This document shows, one piece after another, positions 56,861-64,000 of a stretch of 64,000 nt of DNA. Made by a program: the position numbers and the translations under genes. The stretch comes from JADJPO01 sp963825645 (GTDB lineage: Bacteria > Actinomycetota > Actinomycetes > Actinomycetales > Kineosporiaceae). The stretch covers positions 186,001 through 250,000 of the forward strand of contig CAWGTT010000010.1 in the NCBI GenBank assembly GCA_963825645.1, written 5' to 3'. The stretch's first letter is position 1; each line of letters starts with the position of its first letter. The notes under the pieces were generated by a model. That model ran no database searches, had not been told where the DNA came from, and was given only the letters and a program-made list of their open reading frames with translations.

Positions 56861-58466
56861 TTCGACCCCTGCGGATGACCGCCCTACCACCTCTCCGAGC
56901 CCTGGGCATACCCGCGCCATCCTCGCCGTGGTGGCCGTCGCGCTGATGACCGTCGTCTCGGCGGTCAGCGGCCTCAACGTCGCCCTGCCCGACCTCGCCC
57001 GCTCGACAGGAGCCAGCCAGACCGAGCTGACCTGGATCGTCGACGCCTACACCGTCGTGTTCGCCGGCCTGCTGCTGTTCGCCGGAGCCCTGGGTGACCG
57101 GTTCGGCCGCAAGCTGCTGCTGGCCACCGGGCTGGTTCTCTTCGGAACCGCTGCCGGGTTCGCCATGCTCACCGAGGACCCGAGCCGGCTGATCCTGCTC
57201 CGCGCCCTGATGGGCGTCGGTGCCGCTGCGATCATGCCGACCACCCTGTCGGTGATCACCACCTCGTTCCCGGAATCCGAACGGCCCCGCGCGATCGGCG
57301 TCTGGGTCGGCGTGGCCGGCGGCGGGGCGGTGCTCGGCCTGTTCGCCACCGGGTTCCTGCTCGAGTACTTCGCCTGGAACTCCTTCTTCGCGCTCAACGT
57401 GGCGCTCGCCGTCCTGGCCCTGGTCGGCACGCTCGCGATCGTCCCCGACTCCCGGGACGCCGACCAGCCGGCCATCGACGTCTCCGGGGCACTGCTGTCG
57501 CTGGTCGCGGTATCGGCGGTGGTGGCCGGGATCATCGAGGGCCCGGGGCGAGGCTGGGGTGACACGGTGACCGTCGCGCTACTCGGCACCGGCGTGGCGG
57601 CCGGCATCGCCTTCGTGCTCTGGGAGTTGCGTGCTGCCCACCCCCTGCTCGACCCGAGGCTGTTCCGGCTGCCGCTGTTCAGTGCCGGATCGCTCGCGAT
57701 CACTGCGCAGTTCTTCGCCTCGTTCGGCTTCTTCTTCACGGCGCTGCAGTACCTGCAGTTCGTGGTCGGCTACTCGCCGCTGAAGGCGGCCGCGGCCCTT
57801 CTTCCGTTGCCGTTCGTGATGATCCCGCTGGCCCGCAACGCTCCTCGGATCGCCGCCAAAGTCGGCTTCGGCAGGCTCACGCCGCTGGGTCTGGTTCTCA
57901 CAGCGACCGGCCTGGTAGTCATCTCGCAGGTCGGGGTGGAGCTGGTCTACTGGCAGTTCGCCGCCGGGCTGGTGGTGTTCGCGATGGGAATGGCTCTGGC
58001 CGGTACCCCGTCGACCACGGCGATCACTGCATCGCTGCCGCCCAGCAAGCAAGGCGTGGCCTCGGCCGTCAACGACACCGCCCGCGAGCTGGGCAGCGCG
58101 TTCGGCATCGCCATCCTGGGCAGCGCGCTCAACCAGACCTACCGTGACTCGCTGGCTCCGGTGCTGCAGAACATCGCGGGCCTGCCCGACCAGGTGTCCG
58201 AGGCGGCGCTGCGCTCGGTGGCGTTCACCTCCTCCGACCGGATCGGCCAGCTCGGCGACACGGGCACCCAACTGGTCGTCCAGGCCCGGGCCGCGTTCGT
58301 GGACGGCGTCAGCACCGCCCTGCTCACAGCGGCCGCGGTGTCCGTCCTGGCTGCCGTTGCCGTAGCGCTGATCTCTCGTCGGGCAAACCCCGTGGCGAGC
58401 GCACCGCACGCCACGTCCGGTGCTCACGACACAGCAGAGTCGACGGCCACCGTCCCCGGCCATTGA
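56850..58466 (+). CDS. MFS drug-efflux transporter, DHA2 (EmrB/QacA) type
   Basis: This 538-residue proton antiporter has about 14 membrane helices. Motifs: LNVALPDLARSTGASQTELT (motif at TM1), WIVDAYTVVFAGLLLFAGAL and GDRFGRKLLLATGLVLFG (motif A), typical of DHA2 members. The ATG at 56850 has no upstream Shine-Dalgarno and lies at the predicted transcription start, so the message is probably leaderless. It is controlled by the divergent TetR gene. The substrate is a hydrophobic drug or metabolite, unidentifiable by sequence. Confidence 0.85.
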   Translation: MRRISTPADDRPTTSPSPGHTRAILAVVAVALMTVVSAVSGLNVALPDLARSTGASQTELTWIVDAYTVVFAGLLLFAGALGDRFGRKLLLATGLVLFGTAAGFAMLTEDPSRLILLRALMGVGAAAIMPTTLSVITTSFPESERPRAIGVWVGVAGGGAVLGLFATGFLLEYFAWNSFFALNVALAVLALVGTLAIVPDSRDADQPAIDVSGALLSLVAVSAVVAGIIEGPGRGWGDTVTVALLGTGVAAGIAFVLWELRAAHPLLDPRLFRLPLFSAGSLAITAQFFASFGFFFTALQYLQFVVGYSPLKAAAALLPLPFVMIPLARNAPRIAAKVGFGRLTPLGLVLTATGLVVISQVGVELVYWQFAAGLVVFAMGMALAGTPSTTAITASLPPSKQGVASAVNDTARELGSAFGIAILGSALNQTYRDSLAPVLQNIAGLPDQVSEAALRSVAFTSSDRIGQLGDTGTQLVVQARAAFVDGVSTALLTAAAVSVLAAVAVALISRRANPVASAPHATSGAHDTAESTATVPGH

Positions 58467-58548
58467 CCACCGACCGCTCGACGGGAGATCCACGCTCCGA
58501 CAGCCGGATCAGCACCGGCGCACGCCGTCCGCCATATGCCCCCCGGGG

Positions 58549-58554
58549 TATACG
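58549..58554 (+). promoter_or_regulatory. Possible -10 box for the TDT carrier gene
   Basis: TATACG sits 10-15 bp before GTG 58564, close enough that the transcript could start at the GTG. I see no clear -35. Low confidence. Confidence 0.35.
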
Positions 58555-58563
58555 GTTGACGGC

Positions 58564-59520
58564 GTGAGCGCACGTCTCGAACACCTACCGGTCACCCTGT
58601 TCTCCTCCGTGATGGGCATCGGCGGACTGTCGCTGGCCTGGCGACGTGCGGGCCGGGTCTGGGACCTGCCGGCCTGGCCGGCACAGGCGCTGTTCTGGGT
58701 CGCGCTGGCGGTGTTCGTCGTGGTGGCAGTGCTCTATGCGCTGAAGTGGGTGCGACACTCCGAGGCCGCGATGGCCGAGCTGCGCCACCCGATCCGGATG
58801 ACGTTCGCCCCGACGATCACCATCGCGATCCTGGTCCTGGCCACCGCGGGACAGGACCTGCTGCCCGGTGTGGCGCGGGCCGGCTGGTGGGTCGGCACCC
58901 TGGGCCACCTGGCACTGACGGTGGCGGTGCTGAGCGCGTGGTTCGGACGGGCGGACATCGCGATCGGGCAGATGACGCCGGCCTGGTTCATCCCGATCGT
59001 CGGCAACGTGCTGCCCCCACTGGCGGCCGGGGAGATCGGCTCGATCGACCTGGCCTGGTTCTCCTTCGGTGTAGGGCTGGTGTTCTGGACGGCGCTGCTA
59101 CCGCTGCTGCTGCACCGCCTGCTGCTGCACGAGACCCCGATGCCGTCGAAGCTGTTGCCCACCTTGGCGATCTTCATCGCGCCACCGTCCGTGGCGCTGC
59201 TCTCCTGGGGCTCTCTCACCGGGACGATCGAGGATCCCGTCGGCCGGATCCTGTTCGCGGCCGCCATGATGTTCGTGGTGCTGCTGCTGGCCCAGGTGCG
59301 CCGGCTACGTGCGGTGCCGTTCGCGCTGCCCTACTGGGCCTACTCGTTCCCACTCGCCGCGGCGTCAGCGGCCGCGGTGGCTATGGCCGGGGTGCAGGCG
59401 AGCGTGCTGTATGACGTGGTCGGGGCTGTCCTGCTGGCCGCGACGACCGTGCTGGTCATCGCGGTCGGTGCGCTGACTCTGCTGGCGGCGCAGCGGGGGC
59501 AGTTGCTCGTCCCGGAGTGA
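58564..59520 (+). CDS. TDT-family (TehA/SLAC1-like) membrane carrier
   Basis: This 318-residue protein has about ten hydrophobic segments and starts with SVMGIGGLSLAWRRAG, the family mark of TehA/SLAC1-type channels and dicarboxylate/tellurite carriers; ATAGQDLLPGVARAGWWVGT and MTPAWFIPIVGNVLPPLAAG follow. The SLAC1 fold conducts anions; the bacterial substrate is often unknown. The start is GTG 58564, 97 bp after the MFS stop; no Shine-Dalgarno is visible. Confidence 0.75.
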   Translation: MSARLEHLPVTLFSSVMGIGGLSLAWRRAGRVWDLPAWPAQALFWVALAVFVVVAVLYALKWVRHSEAAMAELRHPIRMTFAPTITIAILVLATAGQDLLPGVARAGWWVGTLGHLALTVAVLSAWFGRADIAIGQMTPAWFIPIVGNVLPPLAAGEIGSIDLAWFSFGVGLVFWTALLPLLLHRLLLHETPMPSKLLPTLAIFIAPPSVALLSWGSLTGTIEDPVGRILFAAAMMFVVLLLAQVRRLRAVPFALPYWAYSFPLAAASAAAVAMAGVQASVLYDVVGAVLLAATTVLVIAVGALTLLAAQRGQLLVPE

Positions 59521-59574
59521 TCAGAGTGATCGTAGGCATCTCCATGTGGTGGCACGCGCCGGCGCGTTCCGATC

Positions 59575-59784
59575 TCACGCCGCAGGCGTGTCGAATTCAC
59601 CGGCCCGCACGGCCAGGGTGAACGCGGCCCACTCCCGCTCGGTGAACCTCAGGACGGGGCCCTCTGGCGCCTTGGAATCCCGGATCTCGACGCCCCTCTT
59701 GCCAAGATCTCGGACCTCGATGCACCCGTCGGCACCGCTGAGACTGCTCTTGCGCCATCCCTGGCTGCCGCCGGCCACCGGCAT
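59575..59784 (-). CDS. DUF397 protein
   Basis: This 69-residue protein has the DUF397 signature WRKSSLSGADGCIEV then RDSKAPEGPVLRFTEREWAA, with the conserved Cys. ATG 59784 is supported by GGGAG. Such proteins pair with XRE/DUF5753 regulators in actinomycetes (WhiJ-like systems); here the partner gene lies 129 bp upstream on the same strand (59914-60768). They act in development or as regulator-antagonist pairs, not proven here. Confidence 0.82.
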   Translation of the reverse strand: MPVAGGSQGWRKSSLSGADGCIEVRDLGKRGVEIRDSKAPEGPVLRFTEREWAAFTLAVRAGEFDTPAA

Positions 59785-59913
59785 ACGACGTCTCCCTGTC
59801 AACCCCCAGCGACAGCCGTCCCGACGTCGTCGTCAGAAGTGCACCCGCTGTTCCAAGCACCCGTCTGGAATTGTAAACGACAGGTAAAACAACTCTGGGT
59901 GACAGTCCCTGGA

Positions 59914-60768
59914 TCATCCCGCCGGTCGGCGTGAGTAGCGCTCGATGGCCTTCTCGATATGTTCCGGCGCTGTGGCCAGCCGCGATAACTGGTCGAAACC
60001 ATGGCGGTAGGGCCGGATTGCTGCCGCGCCGTCCTTCAGGATCGTGTCACCGGCCGGGTTCTCCAGGTACAGGATGTCCTGGTCCTCGTCGTTCTCGAAC
60101 TCCAGCAGGATGAAGGGGCCACGCATCGAGAAGTTGGTGCCCGCCGTGAGTGGCAGAATCTGCACCGCGACACGCTCACTGTCTGCGATTCCCAAGATGT
60201 GATCCAGCTGGCGTCGCATGACGCTCTCGTCTCCGACGACGCGCCGCAGGACAGCCTCGTCGAGCACGAAGTGCGACGTGGACGCGTCGGCGAATGCCAG
60301 CATCTGCCGCTCCCGACGCAGATCAGCACTACGCTCTGCCTCGGACACCTCCATGTCAAAGGCGCCAGTGAGCAGGGCGTGCGTGTAGTCAGGAGTCTGC
60401 AACAAGCCAGGGACGATCGCGTTCTGGAACTGGCGTCTTACGTCTGCAGCGGCCTCGTACCCGAAGAACTCCAAGGACTCCTTCGAGACGACATCCTTGT
60501 AGTTGCGCCACGGCAGAGAGCGGGAGTCGCGAGCCAACTGCGTTAACTCGTCAAGGCGGTCAGCAGAACCGTACAGACCAACGTAGGCGGCCACGTCCCT
60601 CACAGAGATACCGGTGACTCCGGTCTCGGCTCGCACGACAGTGGAGAGCGACACGCCCAACGCCTCGGCCACTTGATGCTGCGTGAAGCCGGCTCGCTGC
60701 CGTGCTCGCGTCAGCTCAGTCCTGAGCCGACGCCTGGCGAGGAAAGGGTTGGTCAGGCTCGGGATCAT
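59914..60768 (-). CDS. XRE-family regulator with DUF5753 domain
   Basis: This 284-residue protein has an N-terminal HTH (RQRAGFTQHQVAEALGVSLS then TVVRAETGVTGI, about residues 22-50) and a DUF5753 domain with YEAAADVRRQFQNAIVPGLL and QTPDYTHALL (about residues 110-140) and HFVLDEAVLRRVVGDESVMR. It is the WhiJ/Scr1-like regulator that partners with DUF397. The start is ATG 60768 (MIPSLTNPFLARRRLRTEL), with only a weak upstream AGGG. The open frame continues to 60951 but is not conserved. It is transcribed away from the promoter at 61131. Confidence 0.82.
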   Translation of the reverse strand: MIPSLTNPFLARRRLRTELTRARQRAGFTQHQVAEALGVSLSTVVRAETGVTGISVRDVAAYVGLYGSADRLDELTQLARDSRSLPWRNYKDVVSKESLEFFGYEAAADVRRQFQNAIVPGLLQTPDYTHALLTGAFDMEVSEAERSADLRRERQMLAFADASTSHFVLDEAVLRRVVGDESVMRRQLDHILGIADSERVAVQILPLTAGTNFSMRGPFILLEFENDEDQDILYLENPAGDTILKDGAAAIRPYRHGFDQLSRLATAPEHIEKAIERYSRRPAG

Positions 60769-61130
60769 CCGAGAAGCCCTGACCAACTCCTCGACATGCC
60801 TATCAACGGACTCGATTGGATGGGGTGGCGGTCTGACAACACGGATGGGTCGACCTCGTGACGACTCCGAATCATGTCGGATTTCGCACCCTCTCCAGCG
60901 TTCCGAGTTGGCGAGATGGACGTACAACCGGTGGAGCACCCTCACCCTCATGCTCCGGCGCGCAATCTGCCATGTGTCAAGCGATGGACGCTAGCGCCAC
61001 GCCGGGGCATCACGCAAAGCGACCGAGTTCAGAGGCCGCGCCTGAACAGGGCGAAGTGCGATGTCAGTACGCCTGCAACCCGGCCACGGTAGCGGAGGAA
61101 ATGCTGCGAGTCAAACTGACACATAGCATA
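60769..61130. other. Non-coding stretch upstream of the XRE gene
   Basis: A plus-strand frame is open through most of this stretch and ends at 61292, but its composition (Ser, Arg, Pro, His mixed) and lack of family resemblance do not support a gene. The minus-strand promoter for 59914-60768 must lie here, but I see no clear boxes. Confidence 0.4.
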
Positions 61131-61159
61131 TTGATACCTGTCAAACACACGGATAGACT
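61131..61159 (+). promoter_or_regulatory. Strong predicted promoter in a non-coding region
   Basis: TTGATA (61131-61136), 17-bp spacer and TAGACT (61154-61159) are close to consensus, in one of the most AT-rich patches of the window. The transcript would start near 61166 and read right. No long gene follows for about 310 bp; it first meets two hairpins and a start-stop pair. Confidence 0.6.
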
Positions 61160-61292
61160 AGGACGACAACAGCAAACGAACGAAACGGCGTCCGGGAGAC
61201 CGGACGCCGCTCGCGACCAGAGGGTGCTGCAACACCCATCCGGTCCATCCCACATCACTCCAGGGGGACTGAAGGAGGGGATCCAGATGTAA
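61160..61292 (+). ncRNA. Predicted short transcript with GAGA-loop hairpin and start-stop site
   Basis: Downstream of the promoter are a 10-bp perfect hairpin CGGCGTCCGG-GAGA-CCGGACGCCG (61186-61209; a GNRA tetraloop) and a 5-bp hairpin GGGTG/CACCC (61222-61237). At 61272-61278 AAGGAGG is followed 8 bases later by ATGTAA (61287-61292), an initiation codon immediately followed by a stop. This could be a regulatory RNA or a leader for the small membrane gene at 61477; no homologous RNA family is recognisable by eye. Confidence 0.4.
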
Positions 61293-61476
61293 ACCACCAG
61301 CCTAGGACGCTCCACCGGTTCGGGCCACCCTCAACCGGCAGGAATCTAGCCGACCCACGCCCGAGTGGTCAGGCGAGGACGCACCGGCACGCCCGACAAC
61401 GACGTCCCTCCTTGTGCCGCAGTCCCGCCGAATCGTCCCGCAGTAGCGCACCTCACCCCAGAAGGGGGTGGTTGAC

Positions 61477-61668
61477 ATGGCGGTCTTCGTGGCGGTCTTC
61501 CTCGCCGTCCTGACGCTCGTCTACTGGCGCGTGGCACTCGTGATGTTCGCGGTGCTGCTCATCGCGCTGTTCCTGCTCGGCCTGGCTACCGCCGTCGACA
61601 GCCTTCGGCCCAGCGTCGCCGCCGAAAACCAGGCACCACACGAGGTTTCGGTGACAGTGATCAGCTGA
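61477..61668 (+). CDS. Small membrane protein
   Basis: This 63-residue protein has two hydrophobic segments forming a hairpin (AVFVAVFLAVLTLVYWRVAL, then MFAVLLIALFLLGLATAV) and a short polar tail. ATG 61477 is preceded by AAGGGGG at 61462-61468 with a spacer of 8 bases; GTG 61468 lies inside that site. Function unknown. It is convergent with the two-component genes, 57 bp apart. Confidence 0.55.
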   Translation: MAVFVAVFLAVLTLVYWRVALVMFAVLLIALFLLGLATAVDSLRPSVAAENQAPHEVSVTVIS

Positions 61669-61725
61669 CGGGGCGGGTGGCCCGGGCTCATCGCCGGGCC
61701 ACCTGCGAACACCGCCGTGGCACCG

Positions 61726-62355
61726 TCACGGCATCGGAAGCAGCCCTCGCTCCATGGCCACCGTGACGGCCAACGTCCGGTCGTCGACCCCGAGCTTGCC
61801 GAAAACCCGCAGCAGGTGTGTCTTCACCGTCGCTTCGCCGATGTGCAGCACCCGGCCGATCTCCGAATTGGACCGGCCCCGAGCCACTTCGGCCAGCACC
61901 TCGATCTCGCGTGGGGTCAAGGCATCCGCCACCGGCGACCGCATCCGCGACACCAACCGCGCGGCCACCCCAGGAGCCAGCACCGTCTCCCCTCGCGCCG
62001 CCGCCCGCACCGCCTCGACCAGCTGCAGCCGGGGCGTGTCCTTGAGCAGGTACCCCGTCGCTCCCGCCTCCACCGCCCGCACGATGTCGCCGTCCGTGTC
62101 GTAGGTGGTCAGCACCAGCACACGAGTCGCAGGATGCTCGGCGACGATCCGCGCGGTGGCTCCAGCGCCGTCCAGCCGCGGCATCCGCAGGTCCATCAGC
62201 ACCACGTCGGGCGCCAGTGCGGCCACCCGCGCCAACGCCTCGTCGCCGTCGCCGGCCTCGCCGACCACCTCCAGATCGTCCTCGATGTCGAGCATCCCCA
62301 CCAGACCGGACCGAACCACCGGGTGGTCGTCCACCACCAGAACCGTGATCGTCAT
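61726..62355 (-). CDS. NarL/FixJ-family response regulator
   Basis: This 209-residue regulator has a receiver domain (Asp9-Asp10, phosphoacceptor Asp55 in VVLMDLRMP, Lys of YLLKDT) and a LuxR-type HTH (LTPREIEVLAEVARGRSNSE then IGEATVKTHLLRVFGKLGV). The ATG at 62355 overlaps the kinase stop (ATGA). It belongs to the LiaR/VraR-like group that often controls ABC exporters; the adjacent ABC-2 permease fits that. A second NarL-type system is at 124-2066. Confidence 0.9.
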   Translation of the reverse strand: MTITVLVVDDHPVVRSGLVGMLDIEDDLEVVGEAGDGDEALARVAALAPDVVLMDLRMPRLDGAGATARIVAEHPATRVLVLTTYDTDGDIVRAVEAGATGYLLKDTPRLQLVEAVRAAARGETVLAPGVAARLVSRMRSPVADALTPREIEVLAEVARGRSNSEIGRVLHIGEATVKTHLLRVFGKLGVDDRTLAVTVAMERGLLPMP

Positions 62356-63629
62356 GACTCGCCTCCGGCCTGCGATGAACCGGCCCCGCCCGGAACGCGC
62401 ACCATGACCTGGGTTCCACGACCGATCTCGCTGGTCACCGCCACCCGCCCACCGACGTCGTCGACCCGCGCCCGCATACCCGCCAACCCGAAGCCCTCGG
62501 CCTGCGACACCACGAAGCCCACCCCGTCGTCCAGCACCTCGACCCGCGCGCCGCCGGCGTCCGCGACCAACCGCACTGTCACCGCCCGCGCGTTGGCGTG
62601 CCGCCGGACGTTGGCCAGTGCCTCCTGGACGGCGCGCAGCAGCACCACCTCCTGGTCGCGGCCGAGCCCGACCAGCGACCCGGACACCTCGACGGCGACA
62701 CCGACACCGGTGCGCTCAGAGAACCGCTGCCCCAGCCGAGTCACCGCATCGGTGAGCGTCGCGCCGTCCAGGTCGACCGGACTGAACGCAGCGACCAGCG
62801 CGCGTGCCTCGGCGAGGTTCTCCCGGGCGACCGCCTCGATCGCGGTCAGACGTTCGAGCTCGCGCCGAGCATCCTCGGTCACGCTGCGCTCCGCGGCCTT
62901 GGCCAGCCCGGCCTGCGCCGCCTGAGCCAGCATCACGATGCTGGTGAACCCCTGAGCCAGGGTGTCGTGGATCTCGCGCGCCATCCGCTCGCGTTCGGCC
63001 ATCACCCCTTGCGCATGGTGCGCCGATGCGAGCTCGCTGCGAGCCTGCTCGAGCTTCGAGATCAGATCGGCGCGCTGGCCGCTCTGCTCGATGACCTTCC
63101 CGATCCAGAACCCGAGCAGGATGCTGAACAGCAGCGCGATCAGCATCTGCGGGACCACGTTGCGCAGTACCCCGCTGCTCCAGCCGAGGCTCACCCCCAT
63201 GCCGACGATCGCCACGGCGGTCAGCGCGGTGCACGCCGCCATGCCCCAGCGCAGCGTCGGGGTGAACATCCATACCTGGGGGAAGACGACGAACAACAGC
63301 ATGCTCAGTGCCGGGTCCACCGAGCAGGCCAGGCCGACGACGACGATCGCCAGACAGAGGTAGGCCCAACCCGCCCGCCCCCTGGACGCCGTCCGGTCGC
63401 GCATCACCCCGACCAGGTAACCCACGGCCAGGACGGCGAGCAGTCCCCCGACCTGCCACCTCTCGGTCGACGCCAGCTCGGTCGACACCACGGTGAACAC
63501 CGTGGCCACCCCGACCATCAGCCAGAAGGCCACGTGCCAGCCGATGAGCATCCGCTCCCAGACGTCGTGCCCGGCGGCCGTGGCGCGGGAGTCCACGGCC
63601 GCCTGTGCCGAGGGCGACGGCGAGCTCAT
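62352..63629 (-). CDS. Sensor histidine kinase, HisKA_3 type
   Basis: This 425-residue kinase has about six membrane segments (WHVAFWLMVGVATVFTVVST, LLAVLAVGYLVGVM, LCLAIVVVGLAC, MLLFVVFPQVW, AACTALTAVAIVGMG, LIALLFSILLGFWIGKVI) and then a coiled region and HisKA_3 with the His of RMAREIHDTLAQGFTSIVML. The ATPase domain has AVQEALANVRRHANA and GFGLAGMRARVDDVGG. ATG 63629 overlaps the ABC permease stop (ATGA), so all three genes are a coupled unit. The open frame continues upstream in the permease region but not as kinase. Confidence 0.88.
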   Translation of the reverse strand: MSSPSPSAQAAVDSRATAAGHDVWERMLIGWHVAFWLMVGVATVFTVVSTELASTERWQVGGLLAVLAVGYLVGVMRDRTASRGRAGWAYLCLAIVVVGLACSVDPALSMLLFVVFPQVWMFTPTLRWGMAACTALTAVAIVGMGVSLGWSSGVLRNVVPQMLIALLFSILLGFWIGKVIEQSGQRADLISKLEQARSELASAHHAQGVMAERERMAREIHDTLAQGFTSIVMLAQAAQAGLAKAAERSVTEDARRELERLTAIEAVARENLAEARALVAAFSPVDLDGATLTDAVTRLGQRFSERTGVGVAVEVSGSLVGLGRDQEVVLLRAVQEALANVRRHANARAVTVRLVADAGGARVEVLDDGVGFVVSQAEGFGLAGMRARVDDVGGRVAVTSEIGRGTQVMVRVPGGAGSSQAGGES

Positions 63630-64000
63630 CCCGCGTCCCGGCGCAGCCAGCGGAACGTCCGCACGCCGATCACCAGCCCGACGACGGTCCAGGCGAGCAG
63701 GACGGCGAACCCGGTCCCGAGCTGCCACGAGCCGGCCGGCTCCTGGGCGGCGAAGGCGTCCGGCAAGAAGACCGAGCGCATCCCCTGGGCCATCCACTTC
63801 AGCGGGAACACCTGGGCGATGTTCTGCATCCACGACGGCAGGTCGCTGTAGAGGAAGTACACCCCGGAGATGAACATCAGCACGATCACCACCGGACTCA
63901 CCACCGCGGCCGCGCTGCGCCCCGATCGCGGGACCGACGAGAACGCGACGCCGAGCACCGTGCCGGCCGCCCCACCGACCAGAAAGATGGCGAGGAACCG
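63626..64000 (-). CDS. ABC-2 type transporter permease (partial)
   Basis: Only the last about 125 residues are in the window; the gene starts beyond 64000. The segment has two or three hydrophobic stretches (AVVSPVVIVLMFISGVYFLY and FAVLLAWTVVGLVIGVRTFR) and the family-typical LPSWMQNIAQVFPLKWMAQG between them. This is the conserved end of ABC-2 (NatB/DrrB-like) exporters. It overlaps the kinase start by 4 bp, so the exporter and the two-component system are one operon, and an ATPase gene should lie to the right. Confidence 0.8.
   Translation of the reverse strand, partial: RFLAIFLVGGAAGTVLGVAFSSVPRSGRSAAAVVSPVVIVLMFISGVYFLYSDLPSWMQNIAQVFPLKWMAQGMRSVFLPDAFAAQEPAGSWQLGTGFAVLLAWTVVGLVIGVRTFRWLRRDAG

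Noticed and set aside
60858..61292. Plus-strand frame of 144 codons upstream of the small membrane gene
   Set aside because: Its composition is mixed and non-conserved in appearance, and it runs through a strong promoter and hairpins. I treat the region as non-coding.

Overview
The window is high-GC chromosomal DNA of an actinomycete (Actinomycetota; family not resolved). This is supported by pervasive GC-rich third positions, many GTG starts, several apparently leaderless promoters, and families largely restricted to this phylum: an XRE/DUF5753 regulator with a DUF397 protein, a subtilisin-inhibitor (SSI) domain, an HTH/DUF3887 protein, a DUF2786 protein, a maltokinase-like kinase, and the FAD-oxidoreductase plus CFA-synthase-like pair that makes 10-methyl (tuberculostearic-type) fatty acids. 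I recognised no rRNA, tRNA, CRISPR array, prophage or intact transposon.

Layout. 1-2066: a gene tail and a NarL-type two-component system. 2400-3251: a secreted protein. 3252-10661: an accessory block on the minus strand, with a decayed ISAzo13-type transposase beside an HME-RND efflux operon (one intact RND pump, a tiny lipoprotein adaptor remnant, and a second RND gene with two frameshifts). 10931-24095: mostly housekeeping and envelope genes: PBP4-type DD-peptidase, fused E1 2-oxoacid dehydrogenase, SSI lipoprotein, HhH endonuclease, gamma carbonic anhydrase, gamma-glutamyltransferase, DUF3352 protein, Nei glycosylase, S9 peptidase. 24265-30077: regulators and transporters, an acyl-CoA dehydrogenase and a frameshifted MFS gene. 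30152-36212: Fpg-like glycosylase, a DUF559 nuclease-like gene between inverted palindromes, a polyol dehydrogenase/sugar kinase pair, and a HipA_2/DUF3037 pair in which the DUF3037 partner is frameshifted. 36487-44578: phosphoglucomutase, a small P-loop kinase, and the run DUF1015, TmsA-like FAD oxidoreductase, EAL-HDOD protein, TmsB-like methyltransferase. 44994-46577: maltokinase-like gene. 46768-52512: a complete fructose PTS (fruR, fruK, IIA, IIBC, HPr, EI). 52685-59520: DUF2786 protein, SixA-type phosphatase, aldehyde dehydrogenase, and a TetR/MFS divergon followed by a TDT-family carrier. 59575-61668: DUF397 and XRE/DUF5753, a long non-coding stretch with a strong promoter and hairpins, and a small membrane protein. 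61726-64000: a second NarL-type two-component system translationally coupled to an ABC-2 permease that runs off the window.

Functional links. The PTS block encodes every phosphotransfer step from PEP (EI, HPr, IIA, IIB/IIC) plus the kinase and the repressor, so it is self-sufficient for fructose uptake. The dehydrogenase and kinase at 32265-34870 overlap by GTGA and would convert a polyol to a ketose and then a ketose phosphate. The FAD oxidoreductase and methyltransferase are predicted to methylate a membrane fatty acid and reduce the methylene intermediate; a signalling protein sits between them.

A recurring theme is long intergenic palindromes (arms of 14-26 bp) at about seven sites. Several share a GGTTGTG core (its complement reads CACAACC), and two begin and end in GTGATC/GATCAC. 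They occur between convergent, tandem and divergent genes, so they are not all simple terminators. Four genes or gene remnants carry frameshifts; the raw reads should be checked before these are called pseudogenes.
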